A stretch of 45,183 bases of DNA from Saprospiraceae bacterium. GTDB lineage: Bacteria; Bacteroidota; Bacteroidia; Chitinophagales; Saprospiraceae. The stretch spans positions 1 through 45,183 of the forward strand of contig JANWVR010000051.1 in assembly GCA_025056735.1 (NCBI GenBank). Reading direction: 5' to 3'. Below the pieces are notes generated by a model. That model had not been told where the DNA came from, searched no databases, and saw only the letters and a list, made by a program, of their open reading frames with translations. Position numbers and translations under genes: made by a program. The stretch's first letter is position 1. Each line of letters opens with the position of its first letter. Shown piece after piece: positions 26,807-37,657 of the stretch.

Positions 26807-28393
26807 ATGCTGAAAAAATTGCCGGCCGGCGAGTCCAACTTCCCAGCCATTCGGGAAGGCAACTGGCTCTACGTAGATAAAACAGAGGAGATATACCGCC
26901 TTGTGAATGCGGGCAAATACTTCTTCCTCTCCCGTCCGCGCCGCTTTGGCAAGTCGCTGACGGTATCCACGCTCAAGGCCCTCTTTGAAGGCCGACGCGA
27001 ACTGTTCGAGGGTCTGTGGATACACGACCACAGCGACTGGGACTGGAACCAAAAACACCCGGTAATCTCCCTGTCCTTCAACGGCTTAGACTACATCAAC
27101 CAGCCTCTGGAGGTCGCCTTAGCCAAAGAGGTAGAGCGAAAAGCAGCGCTGTATGGCCTCCACCTGCGCGAAACCACCTCCAAAGAGCGCTTCAAGGAAC
27201 TCATTATAGCCTTAGGCCAAACCGAACGGGTCGTCGTGTTGATTGACGAGTACGACAAGCCCATCAACGACTTTTTAGACAACTACGAAAAAGCCGACAC
27301 CCATCGAGACCTGCTGGGCAACTTCTTTGGCGTGCTCAAAGCCGACGATGTGGCCGCCTGCCTGCGCTTTGTGTTCATTACAGGCGTGTCCAAATTCTCC
27401 AAAGTAACCCTGTTCTCCGAACTCAACAACCTCACGGATTTGAGCCAGCACGATGAATTTGGTACGCTGGTAGGCATCACACAGTCCGAATTAGAGGAAC
27501 ATTTTGGCCAGCACATCGAAAGGCTGGCTCAGAAGACAGGCCTTCCTCATGAGGCCGTTTTGGATAAAATCCGCTATTGGTACAACGGCTACACCTGGGA
27601 TGGGCGAAACTTCGTGTACAACCCGTTTTCGCTGCTGGGCCTGTTTGGCAGCGGCACGTTCAAAAACTTCTGGTTCACCTCAGGCACCACCGGATGGCTG
27701 GCCCGCAAAATGCGCGACACCGGCGTCAACGTCGCCGAACTGGAAGGCATGGTCGTCCGGGAGAACTTCTTCGACAAATTTGAAATCCGCCACTTAGACC
27801 CCACCGTGCTGCTGTACCAAACGGGCTACCTGACCATCAAGGAAATCATCCGCGAAGACGTCGAGCAAACCTATCGGCTGGGCTTTCCCAACTACGAAGT
27901 GCGCACCTCGCTGATGGACAGCCTCCTTCAGGCCTACGCCGACATGCCCGTCAGCGCCGTGGGCACCCTCATGCAGCAAATCCGGGCAGCCTTAGTAGAG
28001 CACAACTTGCCGGAATTCATCGCGCTGTTGCGCAGTATCTTTGCCAACATCTCGCATCGGTTGCTCAAGCAGTACGTCGAAAGCGACGACCTCAAACTGT
28101 GGGAAGCCTACTATCAGACGGTCATCTATCTGGCCCTCCATCTGACAGGCGGCCCAGTGGCCTGTGAGGTGCAAACCAACCGCGGCTACATAGATGCCGT
28201 GGCCGAAACGCCCAGGCACATCTACGTCATGGAATTCAAAGTAGGCGCTGCCGCCGAGGCCATGCAGCAAATCAAAGAAAGAGGTTACCACGAGGCCTAT
28301 CTGCACCGCGGAAAACCCGTTACCCTGCTGGCCGTCGGCTTCGATGCGCAAACGCGCAACATTGGCGACTGGGCGGAGGAGGCAGTAGCATAG
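26807..28393 (+). CDS. AAA-ATPase-like/PD-(D/E)XK nuclease protein (intact)
   Basis: This 528-aa protein matches the AAA-ATPase_like plus PDDEXK_9 architecture common and multicopy in Bacteroidota. The N-terminus has NFPAIREGNWLYVDKTEEIY and a Walker-A-like RPRRFGKSLTVSTL. Walker B is VVVLIDEYDKPI, followed by FVFITGVSKFSKVTLFSELN as the sensor strand. The C-terminal nuclease-like domain shows ACEVQTNRGYIDAVAE and YVMEFKVGAAAEAMQQIKERGY, which supply Asp and Glu-x-Lys. The biological role of this family is not established. Mobile or defence-related functions have been suggested on grounds of copy number. It is intact, unlike the relative at 40605-41638. Confidence 0.9.
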   Translation: MLKKLPAGESNFPAIREGNWLYVDKTEEIYRLVNAGKYFFLSRPRRFGKSLTVSTLKALFEGRRELFEGLWIHDHSDWDWNQKHPVISLSFNGLDYINQPLEVALAKEVERKAALYGLHLRETTSKERFKELIIALGQTERVVVLIDEYDKPINDFLDNYEKADTHRDLLGNFFGVLKADDVAACLRFVFITGVSKFSKVTLFSELNNLTDLSQHDEFGTLVGITQSELEEHFGQHIERLAQKTGLPHEAVLDKIRYWYNGYTWDGRNFVYNPFSLLGLFGSGTFKNFWFTSGTTGWLARKMRDTGVNVAELEGMVVRENFFDKFEIRHLDPTVLLYQTGYLTIKEIIREDVEQTYRLGFPNYEVRTSLMDSLLQAYADMPVSAVGTLMQQIRAALVEHNLPEFIALLRSIFANISHRLLKQYVESDDLKLWEAYYQTVIYLALHLTGGPVACEVQTNRGYIDAVAETPRHIYVMEFKVGAAAEAMQQIKERGYHEAYLHRGKPVTLLAVGFDAQTRNIGDWAEEAVA

Positions 28394-28441
28394 CAATGAA
28401 CATTTCTTTGGCGGAAGACCGCCGCCAGATTTGACTTAACC

Positions 28442-29074
28442 ATGCGTCAGCCGCTTTTCCCTTCCATAGAAGAATACTTGCGCCTAATGCAAGGGGAGGC
28501 CGTCCCCTCAGAGCGCCTTCCCCTGCTGCACGCGCTTGCGGCCTACCTTGCCGAGGTTTTGCGCTTGGGCCGCACGGTTCGCCTCAATTTCATTTGCACC
28601 CATAACTCGCGCCGCAGCCATTTGGCGCAGGCGTGGGCGCAGGTGGCTGCGCACCGCTATGGTCTTGCGCCGGTAGAATGCTATTCGGGCGGCACGGAAG
28701 CAACGGCATGCAATCCGCGCACTGTGGCTGCATTAGAGCGCGCCGGCTTGAAGGCTGTTGCTATTACAAAAAGTGAAAACCCGGTTTATCTACTCTATTA
28801 CGCCGACGGCGCTGGTCCGATAGTGGCTTTTTCTAAGGTTTACGACCAGCCCCCTAACCCTCGCGAGGGCTTTGCTGCCGTGATGACGTGTGCTCAGGCC
28901 GAGGAAAATTGCCCGGTCGTCTTCGGCGCTGAGCGGCGCTTCGCCCTCACGTACGACGACCCTAAGGCCGCTGACGATACGCCCGAAGAGACGGCCACCT
29001 ACGACGCACGCTGCCGCCAGATAGCAGCAGAAATGCGGTATGTTTTTGCGCGCGTTGCAGAGGAGATGTCGTGA
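28442..29074 (+). CDS. Arsenate-reductase-like low-molecular-weight tyrosine phosphatase
   Basis: The 210-aa protein has a helical N-terminal extension of about 48 residues followed by the LMWPc fold. The phosphate loop is FICTHNSRRSHLAQAWA, matching CX5R, with YSGGTEATACNPRTVAALE as the next conserved block. Near the C-terminus, MTCAQAEENCPVVFGAERRF holds further cysteines and an Asp-rich TYDDPKAADDTPEE, as in thioredoxin-coupled arsenate reductases. It could reduce arsenate or dephosphorylate a protein. No arsenite efflux or ArsR-like gene is in the window, so the arsenic role is not supported by context. It is 48 bp downstream of the AAA-nuclease gene. Confidence 0.8.
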   Translation: MRQPLFPSIEEYLRLMQGEAVPSERLPLLHALAAYLAEVLRLGRTVRLNFICTHNSRRSHLAQAWAQVAAHRYGLAPVECYSGGTEATACNPRTVAALERAGLKAVAITKSENPVYLLYYADGAGPIVAFSKVYDQPPNPREGFAAVMTCAQAEENCPVVFGAERRFALTYDDPKAADDTPEETATYDARCRQIAAEMRYVFARVAEEMS

Positions 29075-29106
29075 AATGAAATAATGCGGGCAGCCGTCTT
29101 TGCACC

Positions 29107-30393
29107 TTAAAAAGCCTCGAAGAGCCATTCGGCGAGCAGTTGTCGGTTGCGCGGTTTTATCAGGCGGCGCTGATCCCAGCTGTTCCGGATATTGCCCAGT
29201 TCGATGTAAACGCCGATAGGAATTTGGGTTTCGCGCAGGGTGAGCAGTCCGCGCGCGGTAACGGAGCCTTTGTAGTTTTTGTGTGCCCGGTAACGCGAGT
29301 ATTTAACCTGCATGACGCGCTGCATGTTGATAGCCAGGGCTTTGCTTTGTTCGCAACCGGGGCGATAGTAGAAGAACACGTCAATTTCCTGGGTCTGATG
29401 GCGCGAGTCCACGTGGATTTCAACGAGGGTTTGCTTCTTGGCGCCCGATTTTTGGTGCGCCTCAGCCAGCTGGTTGACTAAGTTGGTGCGCTGCAGGAGG
29501 CGTTCTTTCTGGTCGTAAGCAATAGGTTGGTCGCCCCAAATGACCTCGTCTTTGTCGCAGGGGAGGAAGGCGTCGTTTCGGATGCCGTCGTTGTTGTCGC
29601 GCACGATCATATAGGCCGTAGCGCCGTGACTGATCAGCAGGCGGGCCAATCGGAGCGAGACGTCGTAGGCGTATTCGTCTTCGCACAGGGTGTGGCCTTC
29701 GCGTCTGCCTTCGGCTCCGACGTCAGGGCCACCGTGGCCGCTGATGATGTAGAAGACCTCCCCTTTGAAGCGCTGGCTAAGCAACGGCACGTGCTGGTAT
29801 TCGGCGCCGAAGATGGGAAAGATGCGTTTGGCAGCGGCGGCAGCGGCGGCTTCCTTTTTCATTTCGCCCGCAAGCGCCGGCGGGGCGACGCTGGCCGCCG
29901 CTGCTGCCGGTTGTTCGTCGCGGCAGTGGAGTTCGTGCCAGGGTACCCAGAGCTCTTTGTCGTCTAAGAAACTGCGGTCGCGCAAGCCTTTGGCTAAAGC
30001 TTGCTTATTAAACTCAACAATGTTGGAAGCTATCTGCCAGCTGTCAATGCCCAACGTGGAGCGCACGGTTTTGCCGTCATAGTCAACGATTTGTATTGGG
30101 AGGCGATAGGTGGTTTTGGCTTTCAGGCGATAGTCTTCTTTGAGGCTGTTAATCCGGAAGAACTCGGTAGCGTTGCAGGTGTAGCCGTCCAATCCAAAGC
30201 GGGCCAGCAGGTCAGGCACGGTTTCGCCGGGCTGCGCAACGGCCTCTACATAGCGCGCGTCCACCACGCGAAAGCGCGTGGCAGCGGTGACCTCTGGCTG
30301 GCTAAAGGCTTCCGCCTGCAGCCAGAGCAGCAGGATAAGCGCGCCCAAAAGTCGCGGCAGGAGAAATTGCTCAGAGGTGGCCTGGGCTTGCAT
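29107..30393 (-). CDS. N-acetylmuramoyl-L-alanine amidase (Amidase_3-like)
   Basis: The 428-aa product has a signal peptide (LLGALILLLWLQAEAFSQ) and about 130 residues of accessory sequence that includes FLDDKELWVPWHELHC. The C-terminal domain matches Amidase_3: zinc ligands His in YIISGHGGPDVGAEG, Glu in CEDEYAYDVSLRLARLL, His in LVEIHVDSRHQTQ and the catalytic Glu in VYIELGNIRNSWD. It should cleave the amide bond between muramic acid and the stem peptide in the periplasm. It is convergent with the phosphatase gene. A CATATTTG box lies only 6 nt upstream of the ATG, too close to be trusted as a promoter. Confidence 0.87.
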   Translation of the reverse strand: MQAQATSEQFLLPRLLGALILLLWLQAEAFSQPEVTAATRFRVVDARYVEAVAQPGETVPDLLARFGLDGYTCNATEFFRINSLKEDYRLKAKTTYRLPIQIVDYDGKTVRSTLGIDSWQIASNIVEFNKQALAKGLRDRSFLDDKELWVPWHELHCRDEQPAAAAASVAPPALAGEMKKEAAAAAAAKRIFPIFGAEYQHVPLLSQRFKGEVFYIISGHGGPDVGAEGRREGHTLCEDEYAYDVSLRLARLLISHGATAYMIVRDNNDGIRNDAFLPCDKDEVIWGDQPIAYDQKERLLQRTNLVNQLAEAHQKSGAKKQTLVEIHVDSRHQTQEIDVFFYYRPGCEQSKALAINMQRVMQVKYSRYRAHKNYKGSVTARGLLTLRETQIPIGVYIELGNIRNSWDQRRLIKPRNRQLLAEWLFEAF

Positions 30394-30521
30394 TCAGGCA
30401 AATATGAAAAAAAAGTTTTTGGTCTGGCGTAAAGAACGGACTTTTAAGCCCAAAAGCGCGCCCTTTGTTGTATTCAGGCCGCTTTAAAGGTCATTTTTTC
30501 CTTTAGAACAAATCTGTCGCC

Positions 30522-31061
30522 ATGCCTATCAATAAAAACCGGCTTCTGCAGAAGTACGCTGCCTATCAACAACGGGGAGAGGCGCTGTTGCGCCTAATGG
30601 CGCCTTATGACGATGAGCGACTCAACCGCGCGCCGGCGCCGGGCAGCTGGTCAGCTATGCAGGTGGCCCACCACTTGATTTTGGTGGAGTCGCTGGCTTT
30701 GCGCTACGTGCAGAAGAAGCTGAGTTTTCAACCGGAGTTGCATAAGGCGGGCTGGCGCGAATGGCGCAATCTGCTGGTTTTGCAGGCATATCTGGGTACG
30801 CCCCTCAAGTTTCGCGCGCCGGATGTGGTGGGCGAGCAGCATTTGCCGATTTTTGCTACACTGGACCAAACGCGCCAGCAATGGCAGCAAGCAAACGCAG
30901 CGTGGCGCTCTTTTTTGGAGAACATGCCCGACAGCCTATGCGACAAGGCCGTTTACCGGCATCCTTTAGTTGGACGGTTGAGTTGGGCGGGCATGCTGGC
31001 CTTTTTTGAGGCGCATTTAGCGCGGCATCGGCGGCAGCTGCAGCGGGCTTTGCGGAGCTAG
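30522..31061 (+). CDS. DinB-fold (DinB/YfiT-like) protein
   Basis: This 179-aa helical protein has the DinB superfamily pattern: RAPAPGSWSAMQVAHHLILVE holds the first metal His, and FFEAHLARHRRQLQR supplies the C-terminal His pair. DinB-like proteins bind a divalent metal and some act as thiol-dependent transferases. No specific function can be assigned. It is divergent from the amidase gene and convergent with sdhB, with no apparent operon partner. Confidence 0.8.
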   Translation: MPINKNRLLQKYAAYQQRGEALLRLMAPYDDERLNRAPAPGSWSAMQVAHHLILVESLALRYVQKKLSFQPELHKAGWREWRNLLVLQAYLGTPLKFRAPDVVGEQHLPIFATLDQTRQQWQQANAAWRSFLENMPDSLCDKAVYRHPLVGRLSWAGMLAFFEAHLARHRRQLQRALRS

Positions 31062-31137
31062 GATGAAGGCATAAAGCGGCCCTCGAAGGAAAGCCGCTCC
31101 ATGCTGTGTATCTGTTGTGTTGGCGCTGCGGACAGCG

Positions 31138-31890
31138 TCAGGCCATTGTTTCGCTGGCCAGTGCGGCAAATAGGTACTCGCGGTTCATGCGGGCGATGTT
31201 GCTCACGGAGATTTCCTTTGGGCACTCGGCCTCGCATGCCTTGACGTTGGAGCAACGACCAAAGCCTTCTTTGTCCATTTGCGCTACCATGCGCAGCACG
31301 CGGCGCTTGCGCTCCACCTGCCCTTGCGGCAATAGGGCCAGATGGCTGACTTTCGCGGCCGTGAAGAGCATCGCAGAGGCATTCGGGCAGGCTGCTACGC
31401 ACGCACCGCAGCCGATACAGGCAGCGGCATCGAAGGCGCGGCTGGCGACTTCTTTCTCAATAGGTATGCTGTTGGCCTCAGGCGCCTGGCCAGTATTAAC
31501 GCTGACGTAACCACCGGCCTGAATAATGCGATCGAAAGCCGAACGATCTACCACCAGATCGCGGATGACTGGGAACGCCTTCGCGCGGAACGGCTCGATG
31601 ACGATGGTCTCGCCATCTTTAAACATGCGCATGTGCAACTGACACGTAGTTGTGCCTTTGAGCGGCCCATGCGGACGTCCGTTAATAACCAAAGAGCAGG
31701 TGCCGCAAATGCCCTCGCGGCAGTCGTGTTCGAAGGCAATGGGCTCCTCTTTTTGGCGGATGAGCTGCTCATTGAGCACGTCGAGCATTTCCAGAAAGGA
31801 CATGTGCTCATTGACGTTGTCGAGCTGGTAAGTAACAAACTCGCCTTTGTATTTGCCGCCCTGGCGCCAGATTTTGAGCGTAAGTTTCAT
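31138..31890 (-). CDS. sdhB: Succinate dehydrogenase/fumarate reductase iron-sulfur subunit
   Basis: The 250-aa protein has the [2Fe-2S] ligands in the [18 protein letters not shown] block (about residues 56-72), the first four-cysteine cluster in [15 protein letters not shown] and a third cluster in [18 protein letters not shown]. It carries electrons from SdhA flavin to the quinone site. It is the last gene of sdhC-sdhA-sdhB, 45 bp after sdhA. Length and motif order are those of the Bacteroidota type. Confidence 0.95.
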   Translation of the reverse strand: MKLTLKIWRQGGKYKGEFVTYQLDNVNEHMSFLEMLDVLNEQLIRQKEEPIAFEHDCREGICGTCSLVINGRPHGPLKGTTTCQLHMRMFKDGETIVIEPFRAKAFPVIRDLVVDRSAFDRIIQAGGYVSVNTGQAPEANSIPIEKEVASRAFDAAACIGCGACVAACPNASAMLFTAAKVSHLALLPQGQVERKRRVLRMVAQMDKEGFGRCSNVKACEAECPKEISVSNIARMNREYLFAALASETMA

Positions 31891-31935
31891 GACGGTTAAA
31901 GTCTTTTTTGAATGTATCGCTGTTTGGCGTTGCGA

Positions 31936-33873
<1,938 letters not shown>

Positions 33874-33922
33874 AGGACTGCGCTTTAATAATTTCAATTA
33901 AAAAAACGAAAGAGCGGCTACC

Positions 33923-34609
33923 TCAACCTCTCAGGTACATGACGACCGGAATGATGGCAAACAAAAGCGGGATGATCACGGCATAGGCCATACCGATGAA
34001 ACGAACGGCAGGCACGTACTTGCGATGCCCTAAGCCGAGGGTATGGAAGGCCGACCAGAATCCGTGCCATAAGTGGATGCCTACAACGACCATGCAGGCT
34101 GCATAGAAGATCACAAAGAATGGGTCTTGATACGTGGCGCTGACGAGCGAATACAGGTCTTTCACCTCATGCGGATAGCCGGCGTAGGTTTTCATTTCGA
34201 GCTCGCCCCAATGCATCTGGAACCAGAACTGGTAGAGGTGAATGAGTATGAAGACAAAAATGATGATGCCCACCCAGGCCATACTGCGCGCTGGGCGCTC
34301 TTCCGGCCTCGTGTAAGATACGGCATAGCGCTGTTGACCGCGTGCCGCCCGGTTGTAACGCCAAAGCAGGAGGCCTTGCACACTGTGCAACAGAATAGAG
34401 GTGTAAAGCAAATATGAAATCGTCTTAATCAGCGGATTGGTCGTCATGAAATGGGCGTAAGTATTGAATGCTTCGCCGCCGTCCTGCTTAAGTAATTGAA
34501 GGTTGCCGGCTAAATGCACGAATAGAAACAGGATAAGAAACAGCCCCGTGAGGGCCATAACGAACTTCTGACCTATGGAAGATGTGATAAATCGGGTGAA
34601 CCAGCTCAT
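33923..34609 (-). CDS. sdhC: Succinate dehydrogenase cytochrome b subunit
   Basis: The ATG at 34609 (MSWFTRFITSSIGQKF) gives 228 aa. A TTG 30 nt upstream is also in frame. It has five hydrophobic helices (for example FVMALTGLFLILFLFVHLAG, SYLLYTSILLHSVQGLLL and AYAVIIPLLFAIIPVVMYL) and His residues in helices (FVHLAGN, LLHSVQ, GIHLWHGFWSA) that fit the di-heme B-type cytochrome b. It anchors SdhAB and passes electrons to menaquinone. It is the first gene of the operon, with a -7 box 59 nt upstream. Confidence 0.93.
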   Translation of the reverse strand: MSWFTRFITSSIGQKFVMALTGLFLILFLFVHLAGNLQLLKQDGGEAFNTYAHFMTTNPLIKTISYLLYTSILLHSVQGLLLWRYNRAARGQQRYAVSYTRPEERPARSMAWVGIIIFVFILIHLYQFWFQMHWGELEMKTYAGYPHEVKDLYSLVSATYQDPFFVIFYAACMVVVGIHLWHGFWSAFHTLGLGHRKYVPAVRFIGMAYAVIIPLLFAIIPVVMYLRG

Positions 34610-34667
34610 GCTTGTCGTCAAGTTTTGAAACAGAGTCAAGTCTAAGAAAGGCAGTATTCTTTGGGCG

Positions 34668-34675
34668 CAAAGCTA
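34668..34675 (-). promoter_or_regulatory. Bacteroidota-type -7 box for sdhCAB
   Basis: On the minus strand the box reads TAGCTTTG, an exact TAnnTTTG match upstream of sdhC. The stretch at the -33 position is TTT rather than TTTG. Confidence 0.55.
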
Positions 34676-34744
34676 AATTGGGAAACGCAATGGCTAAAAG
34701 ACGGTTTGAAGGTCGCTGTAGGGGCCTTTTAATTTAGACACACT

Positions 34745-35233
34745 CTAAACGAAGCGCAGCATTTCTGGTCCAAATGCCAGGGGTAACAGGTCACTAACGC
34801 GCTCAAACACCCATATAGGGCCAGCTTGTCCTTGCAAAATGAGGCGTAGGGGTTGCCCGTACTTTTGTTCGACCTCGAAGAGCACCTGACGGCAGGCGCC
34901 ACAAGGCATCGCTGGGGAAGTAACTGGGTGTTTAGTCGAAGCAGCGGTTACTGCTAACGTCGTGATGCGCGCTTCGGGGTATTGACTTAAAGCTGCCGCC
35001 ACTGTGGATCGCTCAGCACACAGGCACATAGGGTAAGCCACGTTTTCAAAATTAGCACCGCTCACCACAGCGCCGTTAGAGAGCCGGGCAGCTGCCCCTA
35101 CGCGAAACCCGGAGTAAGGCGCATAAGATTTTTCTAAGGCATTCACCGCAGCCGCCAACAGCTGGCGGTCGTCAGGCGGAAGGGCTTCAGTTCCTGCATA
35201 CTCGGAGAAGACAATCTGATAGGTGCGGCGCAT
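34745..35233 (-). CDS. cdd: Cytidine deaminase
   Basis: The ATG at 35233 (MRRTYQIVFSEYAG) gives 162 aa. A GTG three codons upstream is an alternative. The zinc-dependent cytidine deaminase site is complete: CAERSTVAAA (Cys ligand and catalytic Glu) and PCGACRQVLFE (two Cys ligands), preceded by YAPYSGFRVGAA and GANFENVAYP. It deaminates cytidine and deoxycytidine in pyrimidine salvage. It sits between the sdh operon and the Kazal-domain gene with its own promoter box. Confidence 0.94.
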   Translation of the reverse strand: MRRTYQIVFSEYAGTEALPPDDRQLLAAAVNALEKSYAPYSGFRVGAAARLSNGAVVSGANFENVAYPMCLCAERSTVAAALSQYPEARITTLAVTAASTKHPVTSPAMPCGACRQVLFEVEQKYGQPLRLILQGQAGPIWVFERVSDLLPLAFGPEMLRFV

Positions 35234-35255
35234 GCGAGACACGTTTTACCAACCG

Positions 35256-35263
35256 CAAACGTA
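35256..35263 (-). promoter_or_regulatory. Bacteroidota-type -7 box for cdd
   Basis: On the minus strand the box reads TACGTTTG, an exact TAnnTTTG match about 22 nt upstream of the cdd ATG. The leader would be very short, which favours the downstream ATG over the GTG at 35242. Confidence 0.5.
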
Positions 35264-35332
35264 GGTATTCGCCGCCTTTTTGGGCGCCCGCCGGGCCGGC
35301 GAAGCCTTGTACATGTCACACCTTTGCGGTCT

Positions 35333-37657
35333 CTAATGGACGGCCAATCGTTTTTCTGCAACGCCTTCGCGCGTATATATGCGCAGCACGTACAGTCCCT
35401 TGCGCCAGCCGTGAGTCTCCATGCGCGTAGTGTGCACGCCTGTTGGGCGGTGATTCTCCACCAAATGCCCCAGCATGTCGAATACCTCCACGCGCTCTAA
35501 CGTCGTGTTGCCAACCGCTACCCACACGTCACCAGCGGTTGGATTGGGATATACGATTGCCTCTATCGTCGAAGCCGGGGTGTGGTTTTCGTTAGTGACC
35601 GACTGGTCTAAAATAATCCATAGCGTGTCGAGCACGGCGCCGCGCAGCGCTAACGGCTGCCCTTGCGCATTGATGCCGCGCACGCCTATAACAGGGACGG
35701 TAAATGGCACCCGCAACGCACCCGTGCGTTCGATGACATCAATGATAATGACAAAGTCCGTAGCAAAGTTAACCCGCGCCAGGCTGCCATAACCCGACAC
35801 AGCCTGGCCATTTTTGCGGGCGAAGCCCAGGTCCATCTGGCGGCGCGAGTAAATATCTCGGGTAAGCAGCAGAATATCACCGAAGGTGCCTAAAAAAGAA
35901 TTATTGCTGTAAAGAACCTCGGGATCGTGCCCGATAAATTCGGGATACTTGAGGGCAAAAGCCAGTCCATACAGCTGATGTACAGGTGCGGCGATATGGC
36001 CGATTTTGACATCGGCAGAAATGACTATAGGTGCGGGATTTTGCGGATTGATTACGATGGAGTCCTGCGCAAAGCGCAGCCAAACTGGCACGCCAGCGTC
36101 TGTCGTTGAAGTTTCGGCGGCCCCAATGGGTGCGTAGTTTCGTTCGATAGCGGCCCGGTCAAATTCGTTGATGACGCCATTACCGTCAGTGTCGGCATGT
36201 TTAAAGTTGACCGGCGAGCTAGCGGCGGCTGTCCAGTTGGGTGCGAATTGAGGTGCCCAGGCCGTAGTTGCGAACGGTCGAGGGGCGCCAGTGCGCGTGA
36301 AGCCTAAGCCCAGCTGGAGCAAATCGTATGCGTTGGCCTGGCGATCGCCATTGGCATCGCCCGGGAAGACATAGTCTGTGAGGGCTGGGCTATTGTCGGC
36401 CTGCCAGCTGGCCGCGTCGGTGGCTACGATGCGTTCTACCGAAGAGACGCACTGATTATTGCGCCAGACGGTCAGGTTGACCCGGTACAGACCGCTTTTA
36501 GCATAGTGGTGGTCTATGATGGTGTCTGCGGCAGAGCCAATCCACAAAGGTGATCCGTCGCCGAAGTCCACCTGGACGGCCTGATATGCGCCGGCGGATC
36601 GGTTGTGGAAGCGCACCCAATATCCGTTTGCTGGCGTACCGGAGAGGGACTGCGTTGTCAAGTCGGCAGCGCAGTTGCCGCCGCCAGGGGCGCCACATTC
36701 GCCCGCCCACCATTGGGTAATACCCGCTGCCATGGCTGCGCACTCATTCGGGTAAGTGATGCCGTTGCACCCACATACCGGCGCAAAGAACGACGGACAC
36801 ATCTGGTTGGCCATCAACTGCGCCAGCTGAGGCTGCATACACTGCGAAGAAGCCACGCTGACGAGCTGGCATCGTGTCGCCACGCATTTTGGATTTTTGG
36901 TCTCGTACTGCGCGCAGATATAATAGGTGCCTTCTCCCGGGAGCAGCGTCGTGAAGACAGGCGCATTTGACAACGTAGCACCTGTTTTGGCTAAAAACCA
37001 CCGCACCGATTGAAGCGCCGGCGATGACGCACTGGAAGGGATCAACTGGCCATGCAGTTTGGCGCCCACGGCCGTGAGTTGCACTTCATAGCCGCAAGCA
37101 TTCGGATTAGTAGCACTGACCCATATCGAGCGACATTGTTGGGTCTGGCAGCCGTTGTTGTCCGTAAGCGTCAGGCACACGTTGTAGTAGCCTTCCTGGG
37201 CAAACGTGTATTGCACTGAGCGCCCTTCCGCAGTACCCCCGTCGCTGAAAGTCCAACGGCATTTCTGGGTGTTCGGGTCATAGATTTTAGCTTCAAAAAA
37301 CAACCGAAAGGCGTTCTGAGGGCTGACAGCGTAGGTAAAACTCGCCTCGCACGGCAGCGTATCCGTCACGCACGTGAGCGCCACTGTGGGCGATGTTTCC
37401 GGAAGGCAACCCGACGGCAACACCGCAGGTATCGCAGAGAAACGAAATACTTTGCCGGCAGGCAAAGCCTCTGCCCCCGACACCGCCAGCAGCAGTTGGC
37501 CACTGTTCAAATCTACGATGCGCGCTCCGCAGCCCATATCGGAAGCCGCTACAAACCCTACGCGCTGGCATTGCGCCGGCAAATCCACTGCCGTTGGCAA
37601 GGCCAAGGCGAAGAGTGCAAGAAGACCAAAAATCGAGCGCGTTATTTCTTTTTTCAT
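35333..37657 (-). CDS. T9SS-exported multidomain protein with PKD, Kazal, dockerin-like and cohesin-like parts
   Basis: Start at 37657 gives 774 aa with a signal peptide (MKKEITRSIFGLLALFALAL...). In order: a beta domain; a PKD domain (WTFSDGGTAEGRSVQYTF, about 130-185); another beta region; a Kazal-type inhibitor domain with its cysteine pattern (MCPSFFAPVCGCNGITYPNE, about 285-320); a second PKD (VDFGDGSPLW); a dockerin-like pair of Ca-binding loops (GDANGDRQANAYDLLQL and DTDGNGVINEFDRAAI); a cohesin-like beta sandwich (about 530-690); and a T9SS sorting domain (IVYPNPTAGDVWVAV to the end). It is expected outside the cell. The Kazal part suggests protease inhibition, but the P1 residue and activity are unproven. 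Confidence 0.88.
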   Translation of the reverse strand: MKKEITRSIFGLLALFALALPTAVDLPAQCQRVGFVAASDMGCGARIVDLNSGQLLLAVSGAEALPAGKVFRFSAIPAVLPSGCLPETSPTVALTCVTDTLPCEASFTYAVSPQNAFRLFFEAKIYDPNTQKCRWTFSDGGTAEGRSVQYTFAQEGYYNVCLTLTDNNGCQTQQCRSIWVSATNPNACGYEVQLTAVGAKLHGQLIPSSASSPALQSVRWFLAKTGATLSNAPVFTTLLPGEGTYYICAQYETKNPKCVATRCQLVSVASSQCMQPQLAQLMANQMCPSFFAPVCGCNGITYPNECAAMAAGITQWWAGECGAPGGGNCAADLTTQSLSGTPANGYWVRFHNRSAGAYQAVQVDFGDGSPLWIGSAADTIIDHHYAKSGLYRVNLTVWRNNQCVSSVERIVATDAASWQADNSPALTDYVFPGDANGDRQANAYDLLQLGLGFTRTGAPRPFATTAWAPQFAPNWTAAASSPVNFKHADTDGNGVINEFDRAAIERNYAPIGAAETSTTDAGVPVWLRFAQDSIVINPQNPAPIVISADVKIGHIAAPVHQLYGLAFALKYPEFIGHDPEVLYSNNSFLGTFGDILLLTRDIYSRRQMDLGFARKNGQAVSGYGSLARVNFATDFVIIIDVIERTGALRVPFTVPVIGVRGINAQGQPLALRGAVLDTLWIILDQSVTNENHTPASTIEAIVYPNPTAGDVWVAVGNTTLERVEVFDMLGHLVENHRPTGVHTTRMETHGWRKGLYVLRIYTREGVAEKRLAVH

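Noticed and set aside
30399-30406. CATATTTG box upstream of the amidase gene
   Set aside because: It differs from TAnnTTTG at the first position and lies only 6 nt before the ATG, leaving no room for a leader.
31070-31137. Short inverted repeats (AGCGGC with GCCGCT; CGCTG with CAGCG) between the DinB-like gene and sdhB
   Set aside because: Stems of 5-6 bp without T-runs. They may help termination but are not distinguishable from chance.
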